A stretch of DNA of 33,014 nt from Astrobacterium formosum (GTDB lineage Bacteria > Pseudomonadota > Alphaproteobacteria > Rhizobiales > Xanthobacteraceae), in the NCBI GenBank assembly GCA_030848545.1, contig JAVDCA010000046.1, forward strand, positions 1 through 33,014, in the 5' to 3' direction. Of the stretch, positions 1-6,867 are shown in pieces (within the stretch, counting starts at the first letter, position 1; every line of letters starts with the position of its first letter). The notes under the pieces were generated by a model. It ran no database searches and was not told the DNA's origin. It was given only the letters and a program-made list of their open reading frames with translations. Position numbers and translations under genes: made by a program.

Positions 1-1903
1 TACCCTGGGCGATCTCCTGGCGGAAGGTCGTGAAGGCACCTTTGGCGGTGTCGTAACTGGACTTCAAATTGTCGGTGCGCTGGGCGGCGGCCCCGAGCGC
101 GGCGGCCTCGCGCTCGATCGCCGCGATGTTGTCCTGGGTGAGCGTCTGGCCGCGCCGCTTGGCGTCGAGGATCGCGTTCTGGACCGCGAGGTAGGCGGTC
201 GACTGCCCGACCGACATGCCGATCGCGTCGGCCTCCAGGCGCTGGGCATCGGCGCTGGCCTTGATTTGGGTGATGCCGAGCGCCTGCTCCTCGATCATCT
301 TCTTGATGACCGCAGTTCGTTCTTTCGGGATCGACACGCCGGTGGTCAGCCACGCGAGCTGCAGCTGCTTTTCGAACGCCGTCACCTGCTCGGTGGCGGT
401 CGCGGTTTGACCGAGCAGGCCGATCATCTGCTGGTAGCGAGACGCGTCGGCCTTTTGCTGAGCGGCGTCGACCGTCGGGCGGTCGACGGTGATGCGGGTC
501 CGCGCGGGCTCGTATGACAGTCGACCACGTCCGACTGCGTTGTAAAATTTGTCGGCTTCGCTCGACGTCAGGCGCGAGCCGCCACCGGCTCGCATGTTCG
601 CGGCCAGGACCCCCATTGGGTCCAGTTCGCCGATCTTATTTTGCCACCACTGCAGCAGGTCGGTGAAACCGCTCTTGGCGACCACGACACCGCGCTGCGC
701 CTGCTTGCCGAAGTTCTCCCATGCGCGGTCCCAGGCCTCGTCGAATTCACGCGCCTTGCGGATCATCGCTTCTTCGGCGGCGTCGCCGAACGAGACGGCA
801 TTCTCCCGCGACTTCTTGATGCCGTCGGCGCCCTGCTGCATCAGTCGCACGTATTGCATCGACGCCGGCAGCCCCATCTGCTGCAGCAGCGCCAGGCGCG
901 TCTGGTCATCCTTGGCGCGGGCGATCAGGTCGGCGGCCTTGTTGAAGGCGTCTTCAAAATCCTTGGCGGCTGGCACGCCGTTGGCGCGCAAGACCTCGGC
1001 GAGCCCGCCCATGCCAGTGCGTGCCTGATAGACCTGCTGGCCGAACTGCTCCATGTCGGGCAGGAATTGGTCCGCCTTGATGCCCTTGCCGGCGGCGACG
1101 GACTGCAGCTCGCGGATGACGCGGATGGTCGTGCCGGCGGCCCGGGCCGTATCGTCGAGCGCCAGCGCCGACGATTTCCAACTGCTGTAGAGCCCATAGC
1201 CGGCGGCACCGACGGCCACCGCGCCCAGTCCCAGGAGCCGCATCGGCGTGATGAGCCCGAGGACGGACGTCTTGAGCTCTTTCATCAGGCCGCCCAGGCC
1301 GCCTGGTGACGTGCCGATCACCTGCGCGACCTGGCCGCCCTGCTGGGCCAGGATCATGAAGGCGGACTGGCCCATCAACACGCCCTGGGTGACGTCGACC
1401 AGCTGGAAGCTGAGGTTCTTGGCCTCAAACGACATGCCTTTGGTCGCCGCCGAGGCGGCGCCCATGCCGCCCTTGGCGCCATTGAGCGCCGCCACCTGCG
1501 ACGCGAAGGCTTCCTTGGTGCGCGCGATGGCGGCGGCCCCTTGCGCCTGGGTGAGCGCCTGGGAGGCCATCGCCTCGCGGATGTCCGCGAGCTCTTGCCT
1601 GTAGCGTTGGCCGGCGGCAAACAGCGGATCGAAGCGGCCGCGAATCTGGTCGAGGCCGCGCTGGCCGACCGCGCTCATGTCGTTGATGGCGCCGGTCGCC
1701 TTGGCGAGTTCGGCCTCGAACCCCTTGAGGGCGCCGGACGCCTTGTCGATCGCCGGGGCGACCGCCGACAGCGCCGGCCCCGTCGCGGCCGCAGCGCCGA
1801 CCGCCACCTGGCGGATATTAACGAGCCCACGCGCCGTCTCGTCGAGCGCCTGTTTGGCGCCGGCGGCATTGCCGTCGATGACGAGGGCTAGGCGCATGGA
1901 CAT
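1..1903 (-). CDS. Phage tail tape measure protein (3' end outside window)
   Basis: The frame is open from ATG at 1903 (MSMRLALVIDG; a second in-frame ATG at 1897) through the window edge, giving 634 codons without a stop. The N-terminal half is Ala/Gln/Lys-rich and helical, with a segment around residues 130-175 (FEAKNLSFQLVDVTQG...) typical of prophage tail length tape-measure proteins. A hydrophobic stretch near residues 195-225 (GLITPMRLLGLGAVAVGAAG) fits the membrane-active segments of this family. The protein spans the tail lumen, fixes tail length and is ejected with the DNA. It follows the G/GT-type chaperone genes, as expected for a siphovirus-like tail. The C-terminus cannot be seen. 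Confidence 0.9.
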   Translation of the reverse strand, partial: MSMRLALVIDGNAAGAKQALDETARGLVNIRQVAVGAAAATGPALSAVAPAIDKASGALKGFEAELAKATGAINDMSAVGQRGLDQIRGRFDPLFAAGQRYRQELADIREAMASQALTQAQGAAAIARTKEAFASQVAALNGAKGGMGAASAATKGMSFEAKNLSFQLVDVTQGVLMGQSAFMILAQQGGQVAQVIGTSPGGLGGLMKELKTSVLGLITPMRLLGLGAVAVGAAGYGLYSSWKSSALALDDTARAAGTTIRVIRELQSVAAGKGIKADQFLPDMEQFGQQVYQARTGMGGLAEVLRANGVPAAKDFEDAFNKAADLIARAKDDQTRLALLQQMGLPASMQYVRLMQQGADGIKKSRENAVSFGDAAEEAMIRKAREFDEAWDRAWENFGKQAQRGVVVAKSGFTDLLQWWQNKIGELDPMGVLAANMRAGGGSRLTSSEADKFYNAVGRGRLSYEPARTRITVDRPTVDAAQQKADASRYQQMIGLLGQTATATEQVTAFEKQLQLAWLTTGVSIPKERTAVIKKMIEEQALGITQIKASADAQRLEADAIGMSVGQSTAYLAVQNAILDAKRRGQTLTQDNIAAIEREAAALGAAAQRTDNLKSSYDTAKGAFTTFRQEIAQG

Positions 1904-1908
1904 TCAGG

Positions 1909-2124
1909 TCACCGCCGAAAGGTTTTTGCGGGCAGCACAGGACACATCACTATCGCCTTCACCTCGACGATCTTGAACCGGGTGCCGGGCTCGCAGTCCG
2001 CCGCCTTCTTGGCTCGTCTCTCGGCAGCCGCAAACGATGCGAAGCTCTGGGGACCATCGTCCTGCTCACGACCGAAGTAGAGCGTGTTGTCATCGCCATC
2101 GAGCACGAAGAATGCGTTTGCCAT
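1909..2124 (-). CDS. Small phage protein of unknown function (71 aa)
   Basis: Starts at ATG 2124 with a strong GAGGAG ribosome-binding site and begins MANAFFVLDGDDNTLYFG. It lies between the tail chaperone reading frame (ends 2138) and the tape measure gene (starts 1903), in the same leftward late operon. The composition is that of a small soluble alpha/beta protein; no signal peptide, TM segment or recognised motif is visible. Its position suggests a tail assembly accessory, but that is inference from context only. Confidence 0.75.
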   Translation of the reverse strand: MANAFFVLDGDDNTLYFGREQDDGPQSFASFAAAERRAKKAADCEPGTRFKIVEVKAIVMCPVLPAKTFRR

Positions 2125-2137
2125 TACGGCAGTCTCC

Positions 2138-2527
2138 TCACCGTTCGTTCAACGCTGCCCGCGCGGCATCTTCCATGACGCGCAGGCCGGCCCACAGCTC
2201 CGGGGTGACCACGATGCCGGCGGCGTCGAGGCCGGCGCGCGCCGCGGCGTAGTCGAGGCCCACATAGACGACGCCGACCGGCGCCATGCCGCCGCCGATC
2301 GGCGCCGTGCGCCATTGCGTGGCGACCGCCAGGAAGGCGTCGAACACGGCGACGTTCTCGGGCCACACGCCGGTGAATTCGTCGTCGTGGACTTCGGCGA
2401 GGGCCGCAGCCAGCTCGGCCATGGACTGTTCGTCGAAGCCGAATGCGCGCGCATCCTCGGTCGCCTTCTCGCTCGTTTTATCGGCCGCCCCGTCGCCGGT
2501 CGCCCAGCGGCGGGCGGCCCATCTCAG
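2138..2527 (-). CDS. Tail assembly chaperone, T-type frameshift extension (DUF1799-like)
   Basis: This frame has no start codon near its beginning and continues the upstream chaperone in the -1 frame through the heptamer at 2527-2533. It reads LRWAARRW... and then 129 residues in total, ending in GLDYAAARAGLDAAG...LRVMEDAARAA, which resembles the DUF1799 tail-assembly family. The joined product would be about 238 aa, equivalent to lambda gpGT. An internal ATG at 2422 (MAELAAAL) could give a 94-aa free form, but I see no strong ribosome-binding site. The role is chaperoning the tape measure protein during tail tube assembly. The family call is from sequence memory, while the frame relationship is read directly. 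Confidence 0.75.
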   Translation of the reverse strand: MRWAARRWATGDGAADKTSEKATEDARAFGFDEQSMAELAAALAEVHDDEFTGVWPENVAVFDAFLAVATQWRTAPIGGGMAPVGVVYVGLDYAAARAGLDAAGIVVTPELWAGLRVMEDAARAALNER

Positions 2528-2533
2528 TTTCCC
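2483..2533 (-). promoter_or_regulatory. Programmed -1 ribosomal frameshift site with stimulatory hairpin
   Basis: On the minus strand the zero frame reads GCG GGA AAC TGA. This creates the canonical slippery heptamer G GGA AAC (2527-2533) directly before the stop; lambda G/T uses G GGA AAG. Seven nucleotides downstream is a hairpin with an 8-bp perfect stem, GGCCGCCC (2512-2519) with GGGCGGCC (2483-2490). Its 21-nt loop holds a further GCCG/CGGC pairing. A -1 slip reads GGG AAA CTG AGA TGG and enters exactly the downstream chaperone frame. Confidence 0.85.
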
Positions 2534-2853
2534 GCGCGCGCCCCGGCGATGGCGGTGAAGTATCCTTCCGCGAGCGCGGCGCGTGCATAGGGCAGCGAAA
2601 GCACCTGATCGCGCAGGCTGTCGCTGTACGGTATGGGCTGGTTGCTCGCGTCGACGATGTCGTCGAGCTTGATTACGGCGTCCTGAAGAAACGCCCTGTT
2701 CCCGGCCGGCGTCCTCAGATCATGCTTCTCCATGACCTCGACCGGCAGGACTCGGTACGTGACCCTGACGGATTCTTCCTTGTGGCCACCGTCGACCGGA
2801 ACACGGACTTTGACTTCGTGACGGAAGGTGGGGGTGTCGACGAGCGTGAACAT
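2524..2853 (-). CDS. Tail assembly chaperone, G-type
   Basis: 109 aa, starting MFTLVDTPTFRHEVKVRVPVD at ATG 2853 and ending at a TGA placed immediately after a G GGA AAC slippery heptamer. The beta-rich N-terminus and helical C-terminal half (SDSLRDQVLSLPYARAALAEGYF) suit the small tail chaperones encoded between tail tube and tape measure. The gene follows the tube protein (ends 2905) and precedes the T-type frame, which is the conserved lambda-like G-T-H layout. Most ribosomes would produce this short form; a minority would shift to give the extended product. Unrelated small tail proteins at this position are possible, but the frameshift signal argues for the chaperone. Confidence 0.8.
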   Translation of the reverse strand: MFTLVDTPTFRHEVKVRVPVDGGHKEESVRVTYRVLPVEVMEKHDLRTPAGNRAFLQDAVIKLDDIVDASNQPIPYSDSLRDQVLSLPYARAALAEGYFTAIAGARAGN

Positions 2854-2904
2854 GGTTTGCAGACCTCTTGTTGAAGCGCGCTTGAAAACCCGATCCCGGC
2901 CGGG

Positions 2905-3855
2905 TCAGGTCAGGGTGATGGCGTACTGGTCGTTGCCGGCGGAGGTCGGGAGAGGAGACAGGGCGAGCGGCCATTCCAGCGTGCCCTGGTTGTTCTGGTA
3001 GCCGGTCGGCCGTTTCATCTGGCAGGTCGCTGCCGTGAACGAGATGATGTTGCCGGCCACGGTGCCGTGGACGAGCGCGACCGGGACGAGTGTCTGCGCG
3101 TTGGCGAGCGTGAACGGGTCGAGCGTGGTCAGCGGCACCGCCTCGACCACCACGTCGATGGCCTCGGCGCGGTCGACGATTTCGACCGACTCGCGGCCGA
3201 TCAGGAGGCGCGGCTCCACCTGGTTGCCGAACTTGAGCGAATAGCTGCGCAGCACCAGGGGGACGCTGTTGACCGTGAAAGTCGGCGTGTTGGTCTTCGA
3301 AGCCACCAGCGGCTTCTGGAAGCCCGTCAGTATCGGCGTCGCGCGCGTCGCCTCGCCGGGCGCGTTCCACAGGCCGGTAAACGTCCAGCGGATGAACGGA
3401 ATGCCCTGGGCGTTCACTGTCACCTCGCCGCTGCCGCGGGCGCCGGTGAGGACGTGCTTGGTCGAGCCGATCCAGAACCACAGGGTCAGGCTCTCCATCT
3501 CTTCGCTGACCGGCGTGTAGGCGACCGAGGTGTCGGCTACGATCGTCTCGGCCATGCCGGCGCCGCGGGCGAGCGGACCCCATTTGGGCGCCGTGCCGGC
3601 GGCGCCTGAACCGGCCAGCTCGGTGTCGAATGACAGCACCATGCGCAACCCGGTCGGGACCGTCGCCTGGGCGCCGAGAAAGGCCTGGATCAGCTCGCGC
3701 GAGACGTCCTCGCCCTCCATGGGCGAGATCTCGACGTTCTTGGCCAGGATGCCGTTGGCGGCGCCGCTCGGCGTCGGATCGGTGGCGTACTCGGTCTCGA
3801 TCTTGGCGAGCAAGACCATCAGGCGATAACGGATCGGCTCCGGCATCGGTGTCAC
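2905..3855 (-). CDS. Major tail (tube) protein
   Basis: 316 aa, beginning MTPMPEPIRYRLMVLLAKIETEYATDPTPSGA, a typical opening for siphovirus tail tube proteins of B3/D3112-like transposable phages. The sequence is beta-rich with few charges and no TM segment. It lies directly before the chaperone pair and the tape measure gene, and no sheath gene precedes it, so it should polymerise into the tube of a non-contractile tail. The start at 3855 overlaps the end of the preceding small gene (3852) by 4 nt. An in-frame Met at residue 4 is an alternative start. The family-level call is from N-terminal similarity plus position. Confidence 0.8.
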   Translation of the reverse strand: MTPMPEPIRYRLMVLLAKIETEYATDPTPSGAANGILAKNVEISPMEGEDVSRELIQAFLGAQATVPTGLRMVLSFDTELAGSGAAGTAPKWGPLARGAGMAETIVADTSVAYTPVSEEMESLTLWFWIGSTKHVLTGARGSGEVTVNAQGIPFIRWTFTGLWNAPGEATRATPILTGFQKPLVASKTNTPTFTVNSVPLVLRSYSLKFGNQVEPRLLIGRESVEIVDRAEAIDVVVEAVPLTTLDPFTLANAQTLVPVALVHGTVAGNIISFTAATCQMKRPTGYQNNQGTLEWPLALSPLPTSAGNDQYAITLT

Positions 3856-4040
3856 TCCTTCGACTTGCGGCCCTTCGCGGGCGCAACGGATTGGGTCTTC
3901 GCGACCGGCTCGGCTTGCGGGGTGGTGCCGGCGACCTCGCGGACTCGGCTCGTCTCTTCGACCGCGGTGAACGCGATGCGCTTGAGCGCCCCGTCCTTGT
4001 CCTGCACGTAGGAGCCGCCTCGGCTTGGCTGCTGGCTCAT
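3852..4040 (-). CDS. Small tail-region protein at the Mu gp38 (DUF2635) position
   Basis: 62 aa, MSQQPSRGGSYVQDKDGALKRIAFTAVEE..., with a basic Lys/Arg-rich C-terminus (APAKGRKSKE). ATG 4040 overlaps the upstream stop by ATGA, and its own stop overlaps the tube gene start. It occupies the position of Mu gp38-type small proteins between the tail terminator and the tube or sheath gene. The Gly-rich motif near the N-terminus vaguely recalls DUF2635, but similarity is too weak for a firm family call. The function is unknown and probably structural or assembly-related. Confidence 0.75.
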   Translation of the reverse strand: MSQQPSRGGSYVQDKDGALKRIAFTAVEETSRVREVAGTTPQAEPVAKTQSVAPAKGRKSKE

Positions 4041-4474
4041 CCTGCGATCCTCAGTTGATCTGCGATGGCGAAGTCGAGCTGGTAGATGACCGTGCCGGCG
4101 TTGAGGCTCACGAGCGCGCCGCGGGAGAGGCGGAACACGCCGACCTCGTCGCTGGGCGCGAAGCCGCACACGGCTTCGATCGTGTCCTTGATGAGCTCGC
4201 CGATGGACGGCAGGGCACCGGCACCGGTGACGTCGCCGGGCGCATCTGTGATCAGAACGACGCCGACGACTTCGTCGACGTCCTGGCGGAACAGGCCGGC
4301 GGCGGCGTCGACCTGTCCGGGCCGCAATCCCAGCGGCACCACGAAGGCGGCCGGCAGGACCGGCGGCAGGGCCCCGTCGCGGATCAGCGCCGAGAGTTCG
4401 GCCGCGCCTTCGATCCGTCCCTTGAGGTCGGCGACGCGATCGTCGAGCCTCGCGATGACGTCATTGACGAGCAT
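4037..4474 (-). CDS. Tail terminator-like protein (Mu gp37 position)
   Basis: 145 aa, MLVNDVIARLDDRVADLKGRIEGAAELSALI..., with an acidic, mixed alpha/beta composition (FVVPLGLRPGQVDAAAGLFRQDVDEVVGVVLIT). Mu-like phages encode a protein of this size and layout between gpG and the tail tube, the gp37/tail-terminator group that caps the assembled tail. The start at 4474 overlaps the end of the gpG-like gene (4461) by 14 nt, supporting coupled expression. There is no TM segment. The call rests on the PxxxGLxPGQ segment and synteny, so it is moderately secure. Confidence 0.75.
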   Translation of the reverse strand: MLVNDVIARLDDRVADLKGRIEGAAELSALIRDGALPPVLPAAFVVPLGLRPGQVDAAAGLFRQDVDEVVGVVLITDAPGDVTGAGALPSIGELIKDTIEAVCGFAPSDEVGVFRLSRGALVSLNAGTVIYQLDFAIADQLRIAG

Positions 4475-5033
4475 CGAGACCTCCCGGTCCGGTCAGCCAG
4501 TCCTCGACGATGCGGGCGATCTCGGCCTGGTCGTCATCGTCCAGGCCGAGGAACGGCCGCGCCGGCAGGTGGATCGTGTGGGCGCCGACCTCGACCTGGC
4601 GCTCCTCGGTCGCGTCCTTGGCGCGGCGGAAACCCTTCAGAAGTTTCCCGGACCGTTTGTGGCGCTTGAACCGGATGGTCTGGGTGCGGGCGGCCTGCTG
4701 GATATCGGCGCCGAACTGGTGCGCGGCGGCATAGAGGACGTTGGTGCCGACCATGACGCCGGCGCCTGTCGCCTCGGAGGTCAGCGACAGCATCAGGCGG
4801 GTACTCTCGACCAGCGTCTTGCCACCTTCGGCGAGCGCCCGCATGGACGGCGGCCAGGGCGATCCGTCGGGCCTGACGCCACGTTCGAAGCGGTGCTGGG
4901 TCGAGGTGACGAGAGAGGCGCCGATGTCCTCCCACATGGGCTGGGCAGCGACGGCGCGATCGGCGGCGCGCGCGAACACGCCTTGCGCGATGTCCTCGCT
5001 CTTGAGCTCGATCCTGACGCCGTCGGCGGCCAT
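4461..5033 (-). CDS. Phage virion morphogenesis protein (Mu gpG-like tail completion)
   Basis: 190 aa. The central part, residues about 30-110 (WEDIGASLVTSTQHRFERGVRPDGSPWPPSMRALAEGGKTLVESTRLMLSL...), carries the signature of the phage virion morphogenesis/gpG family: a helix with a 'RF..G..PDG..W.P' loop followed by 'L..TG.L..S' and 'YAA.HQFG'. These proteins act at the head-tail junction or in tail completion. The start overlaps the upstream gp36-like stop by one base (TGATG). The segment after residue 120 (RTQTIRFKRHKRSGK) is a basic insertion, followed by a conserved PARPFLGL motif near the C-terminus. Confidence 0.85.
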   Translation of the reverse strand: MAADGVRIELKSEDIAQGVFARAADRAVAAQPMWEDIGASLVTSTQHRFERGVRPDGSPWPPSMRALAEGGKTLVESTRLMLSLTSEATGAGVMVGTNVLYAAAHQFGADIQQAARTQTIRFKRHKRSGKLLKGFRRAKDATEERQVEVGAHTIHLPARPFLGLDDDDQAEIARIVEDWLTGPGGLDARQ

Positions 5034-5461
5034 CAGATGAAGCCCTTCAGATTGTCGGGGGTGAGGTCGCGCTCCCGGTCGATGACGCGCACGCCCTCGG
5101 AGCCGCTCGCCGCCGGCTCGACGCCGGCGACGCCCAGGCGCACGATGCCCTGGGCGATCTCGCGCAGCGTGCGCATAGCGGCGTTGTAGTCGTCGGCGAT
5201 CTTCTCGGCCGCGGTCGAGCCGTGCAGCTTGTAGATCGCGATGGCTGCGCCCAGGTCGGCGAGCAGCGCCGGCGTGGCTGCGAGCGGCAGCTGATAGCGG
5301 CCGAGCAGGTAGCCGTCGATCACGGCGTCGGTGTCGGCGAGGGCGCGGGCAACCACAGCGGCGTCGATCGCGCCGGCCGGTGGCTTGGACCGATCGGTGA
5401 TCTTGCGCAGCATGTCCTCGCCGTAGCGATCGACGAGCTGCTGTTGGGTGGCGTAGGTCAT
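5033..5461 (-). CDS. Mu gp36-like protein (DUF1320)
   Basis: 142 aa, MTYATQQQLVDRYGEDMLRKITDRSKPPAGAIDAAVVARALADTDAVIDGYLLGRYQLPL..., the characteristic start of DUF1320/gp36 proteins ('YAT...L..R.GE..L...TDR...', then 'DA...ID.YL..RY.LPL'). It is thought to be a head-tail connector or head completion component. The all-helical composition and length match the family. The C-terminus ends DRERDLTPDNLKGFI, and the 'R.F....L.GF' ending is common in this family. Downstream is the gpG-like gene with 1-nt overlap, the same order as in Mu. Confidence 0.9.
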   Translation of the reverse strand: MTYATQQQLVDRYGEDMLRKITDRSKPPAGAIDAAVVARALADTDAVIDGYLLGRYQLPLAATPALLADLGAAIAIYKLHGSTAAEKIADDYNAAMRTLREIAQGIVRLGVAGVEPAASGSEGVRVIDRERDLTPDNLKGFI

Positions 5462-5472
5462 CTCGGCCCTCG

Positions 5473-5769
5473 CTATCGCGTGGGCCGCGGCGGTCGACCA
5501 GGCGCCGTCGGATTGTAAGGCGTGGTCACCGGCTGCACGCTCGGGCGCGGCGGATCAGAACGCGACAGACCGTCGATGTTCACGACCGCCAGCGGACGCC
5601 GAAGCTCGGCAATCAAACCATCGAAGAAGCCGAGCGCCAGGCTGACAGCCATATACTCGTCGTCCGCAATCACAACTTGCTCGATGAGTGTGCGCAGCGT
5701 GCCGCCGGTGGCGCTGATGTCGCGCCCATTTTGATAGGCAGCGTCGTCGATCCTGAGATTTTCGTCCAT
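5473..5769 (-). CDS. Small hypothetical phage protein (98 aa)
   Basis: Starts at ATG 5769 (MDENLRIDDAAYQNGRDISATGGTLRTLIEQ) with AAGGA upstream. The first 70 residues look like a folded helical domain (VVIADDEYMAVSLALGFFDGLIAELRRPL), and the last 30 are a Pro/Arg-rich tail (PPRPSVQPVTTPYNPTAPGRPPRPTR) that is probably disordered. It sits between two tiny genes and the gp36-like gene. No family is recognised. The GC-rich third codon positions support coding. Confidence 0.65.
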   Translation of the reverse strand: MDENLRIDDAAYQNGRDISATGGTLRTLIEQVVIADDEYMAVSLALGFFDGLIAELRRPLAVVNIDGLSRSDPPRPSVQPVTTPYNPTAPGRPPRPTR

Positions 5770-5791
5770 GGGATCAGATCCTTGTTGCCTC

Positions 5792-5926
5792 TCAGAATGT
5801 GACCGATGCCGTGAGCACGGCTGCCGCGGTCCAGTAGATGGCGCGCCGCCAGTCTGTGTCCCACGCGTAGACGGCGGCGGCTCCAACAGAGAGGACGATC
5901 ATCACGCTCGGAAAGAACCTGATCAT
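5792..5926 (-). CDS. Small two-helix membrane protein (44 aa)
   Basis: MIRFFPSVMIVLSVGAAAVY... continues to a TGA at 5792. Two hydrophobic segments (residues about 5-20 and 30-43) are separated by a charged turn (AWDTDWRRA). ATG 5926 overlaps the preceding gene's stop by ATGA, which strongly supports translation as part of the late operon. The function is unknown. A holin-like role is conceivable, because no separate holin is seen near the lysis genes, but the protein is far from them and the idea is speculative. Confidence 0.6.
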   Translation of the reverse strand: MIRFFPSVMIVLSVGAAAVYAWDTDWRRAIYWTAAAVLTASVTF

Positions 5927-6117
5927 CGCTCGGACCCTCGTCGTTTGGTCGCCCGGTCAGGCAGGTGTTTACCGCGCGCCTTGCGGGCAACCTCGATCTC
6001 GGCCATGCGGTCGTAGAGCGCGCGCTTTTCGGGCGTCAGTTCGGCAATGACGAACAGGGCCTTAGGGTGGCCGGCAATGCCCAGGAACTTCGCCAGCTCG
6101 TCATCGGTCATCGGCAT
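5923..6117 (-). CDS. Small hypothetical phage protein (64 aa)
   Basis: Starts at ATG 6117 (MPMTDDELAKFLGIAGHPKALFVIAELTPEKRALYDRMAEIEVARKARG), preceded by AGGTGGAG at a good distance; a GTG four codons upstream is a weaker option. The protein is helical with a basic C-terminus (RATKRRGSER). No TM segment or known motif is seen. It is the first gene after the structured non-coding stretch and tRNA-like element at 6130-6342. The function is unknown. Confidence 0.65.
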   Translation of the reverse strand: MPMTDDELAKFLGIAGHPKALFVIAELTPEKRALYDRMAEIEVARKARGKHLPDRATKRRGSER

Positions 6118-6144
6118 GGACGGCTCCACCTCTTCGAAGGACCA

Positions 6145-6176
6145 CCCGGCGCGCGCCGCTCCTTGCGCGCGCCGGG
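6145..6176. repeat. Perfect 12-bp inverted repeat in the 6130-6256 non-coding stretch
   Basis: CCCGGCGCGCGC (6145-6156) pairs perfectly with GCGCGCGCCGGG (6165-6176) across an 8-nt loop. There is no T-tract on either strand, so it is not a standard terminator. It lies between the tRNA-like element and the 64-aa gene, and a shorter CGGTC/GACCG hairpin follows near 6198-6212. It could be an RNA processing or stability element. Confidence 0.6.
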
Positions 6177-6256
6177 GGTCACGTGCGGCCGGCGGTCTTG
6201 CGGACCGGCCGTCTGATCCGATCGCCGCTGCCGAGTTGCGCCGGCGACCGGAATTC

Positions 6257-6342
6257 TGGTGCGGAGGCCGGATTTGAACCGGCGGCCTCCAGGCCTTCCA
6301 AGAGGATGTGCCTGACGCGCTGACCTGACTGCGCCACCCCGC
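6257..6342 (-). tRNA. tRNA-like gene, class II-like, isotype undetermined (possible pseudo-tRNA)
   Basis: Read on the minus strand, 86 nt fold as a tRNA. The acceptor is GCGGGG with CTCCGC (6 bp, one G-U), followed by TG and a D arm GCGC/GCGC. The anticodon arm is weak, TCAGG/CTTGG (with G-U pairs), around an 8-nt loop CACATCCT. A variable hairpin GGCC-TGGA-GGCC and a perfect T arm GCCGG-TTCAAAT-CCGGC follow, then an encoded ACCA end. The T arm and CCA are convincing. The acceptor is one pair short, and the anticodon loop is oversized and lacks U33 in the usual place, so no isotype can be assigned. It lies 13 nt after the stop of the gp35-like gene in the late operon, so release would need transcript processing. 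Confidence 0.55.
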
Positions 6343-6355
6343 GGCAAGCAGGGCT

Positions 6356-6859
6356 CTAGGTGCGCGACACCTGGATGGTTACGACCAGGTCGGGCTCGCC
6401 CTCGATGGCGGCGCGCTGTCCTGCCGAGAGATCGCCATACGGGATCCGGGTCTCTTCCCGGGTGAAGGCCCGGCCGGCGCGCCGCAGTCCGCGCTCCGGC
6501 TTCGCCTTGACGATGTAGACCGCGCCTTCGAGCAGCGCCGCTGGAATGTCGGCCGGCAGAGGCTGCGATAGAACGAGGACGCGGCTTTGCTCACCCGCTT
6601 CCGGGGCCTTGGGGGCGGCGGCAGATTCCGCCGCCCCGTCGACTTCAGCACTGGGCTCGCGGGTATGGTCGGCTGCCGGCGACGTGATGTCGGCAGGACT
6701 GTCGGGCGCCGCCGGCTCGTCGACGGCGGGCTGATCGGTGACCGGCGCCTGGAGAGCGCCGGTCCCGGCGGTCGGGCTTGGCCCTTCCGCCCGTGAAGCC
6801 GCTTCCGCTTTCGCGGATTTGCGCGGCGCTGAATTCTTCTGCTTTGCCTCGCTGGCCAT
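6356..6859 (-). CDS. Mu gp35-like (HI1506-related) head-region protein
   Basis: 167 aa. Residues about 1-95 are low-complexity Ala/Pro/Glu-rich sequence and probably disordered. The C-terminal domain, residues about 95-167, contains VYIVKAKPERGLRRAGRAFTREETRIPYGDLSAGQRAAIEGEPDLVV, which resembles the compact domain of Mu gp35/HI1506-related proteins: 'G..RAG..FT.E...I....L...Q...I..E..L.V'. It follows the capsid gene by 8 nt, the same neighbour as in Mu. It may assist head maturation or connector assembly; the role of the family is not firmly known. Confidence 0.7.
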   Translation of the reverse strand: MASEAKQKNSAPRKSAKAEAASRAEGPSPTAGTGALQAPVTDQPAVDEPAAPDSPADITSPAADHTREPSAEVDGAAESAAAPKAPEAGEQSRVLVLSQPLPADIPAALLEGAVYIVKAKPERGLRRAGRAFTREETRIPYGDLSAGQRAAIEGEPDLVVTIQVSRT

Positions 6860-6867
6860 GGCTCACC

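Noticed and set aside
2720-3886. 388-codon Arg-rich leftward frame over the tail tube gene
   Set aside because: It is a shadow in another frame of the well-supported tail tube gene; the composition is almost only Arg, Ala, Gly, Pro and His.
4086-5189. Long rightward frame over the gpG/gp36/gp37-like genes
   Set aside because: Antisense shadow of three recognisable leftward genes in GC-rich DNA.
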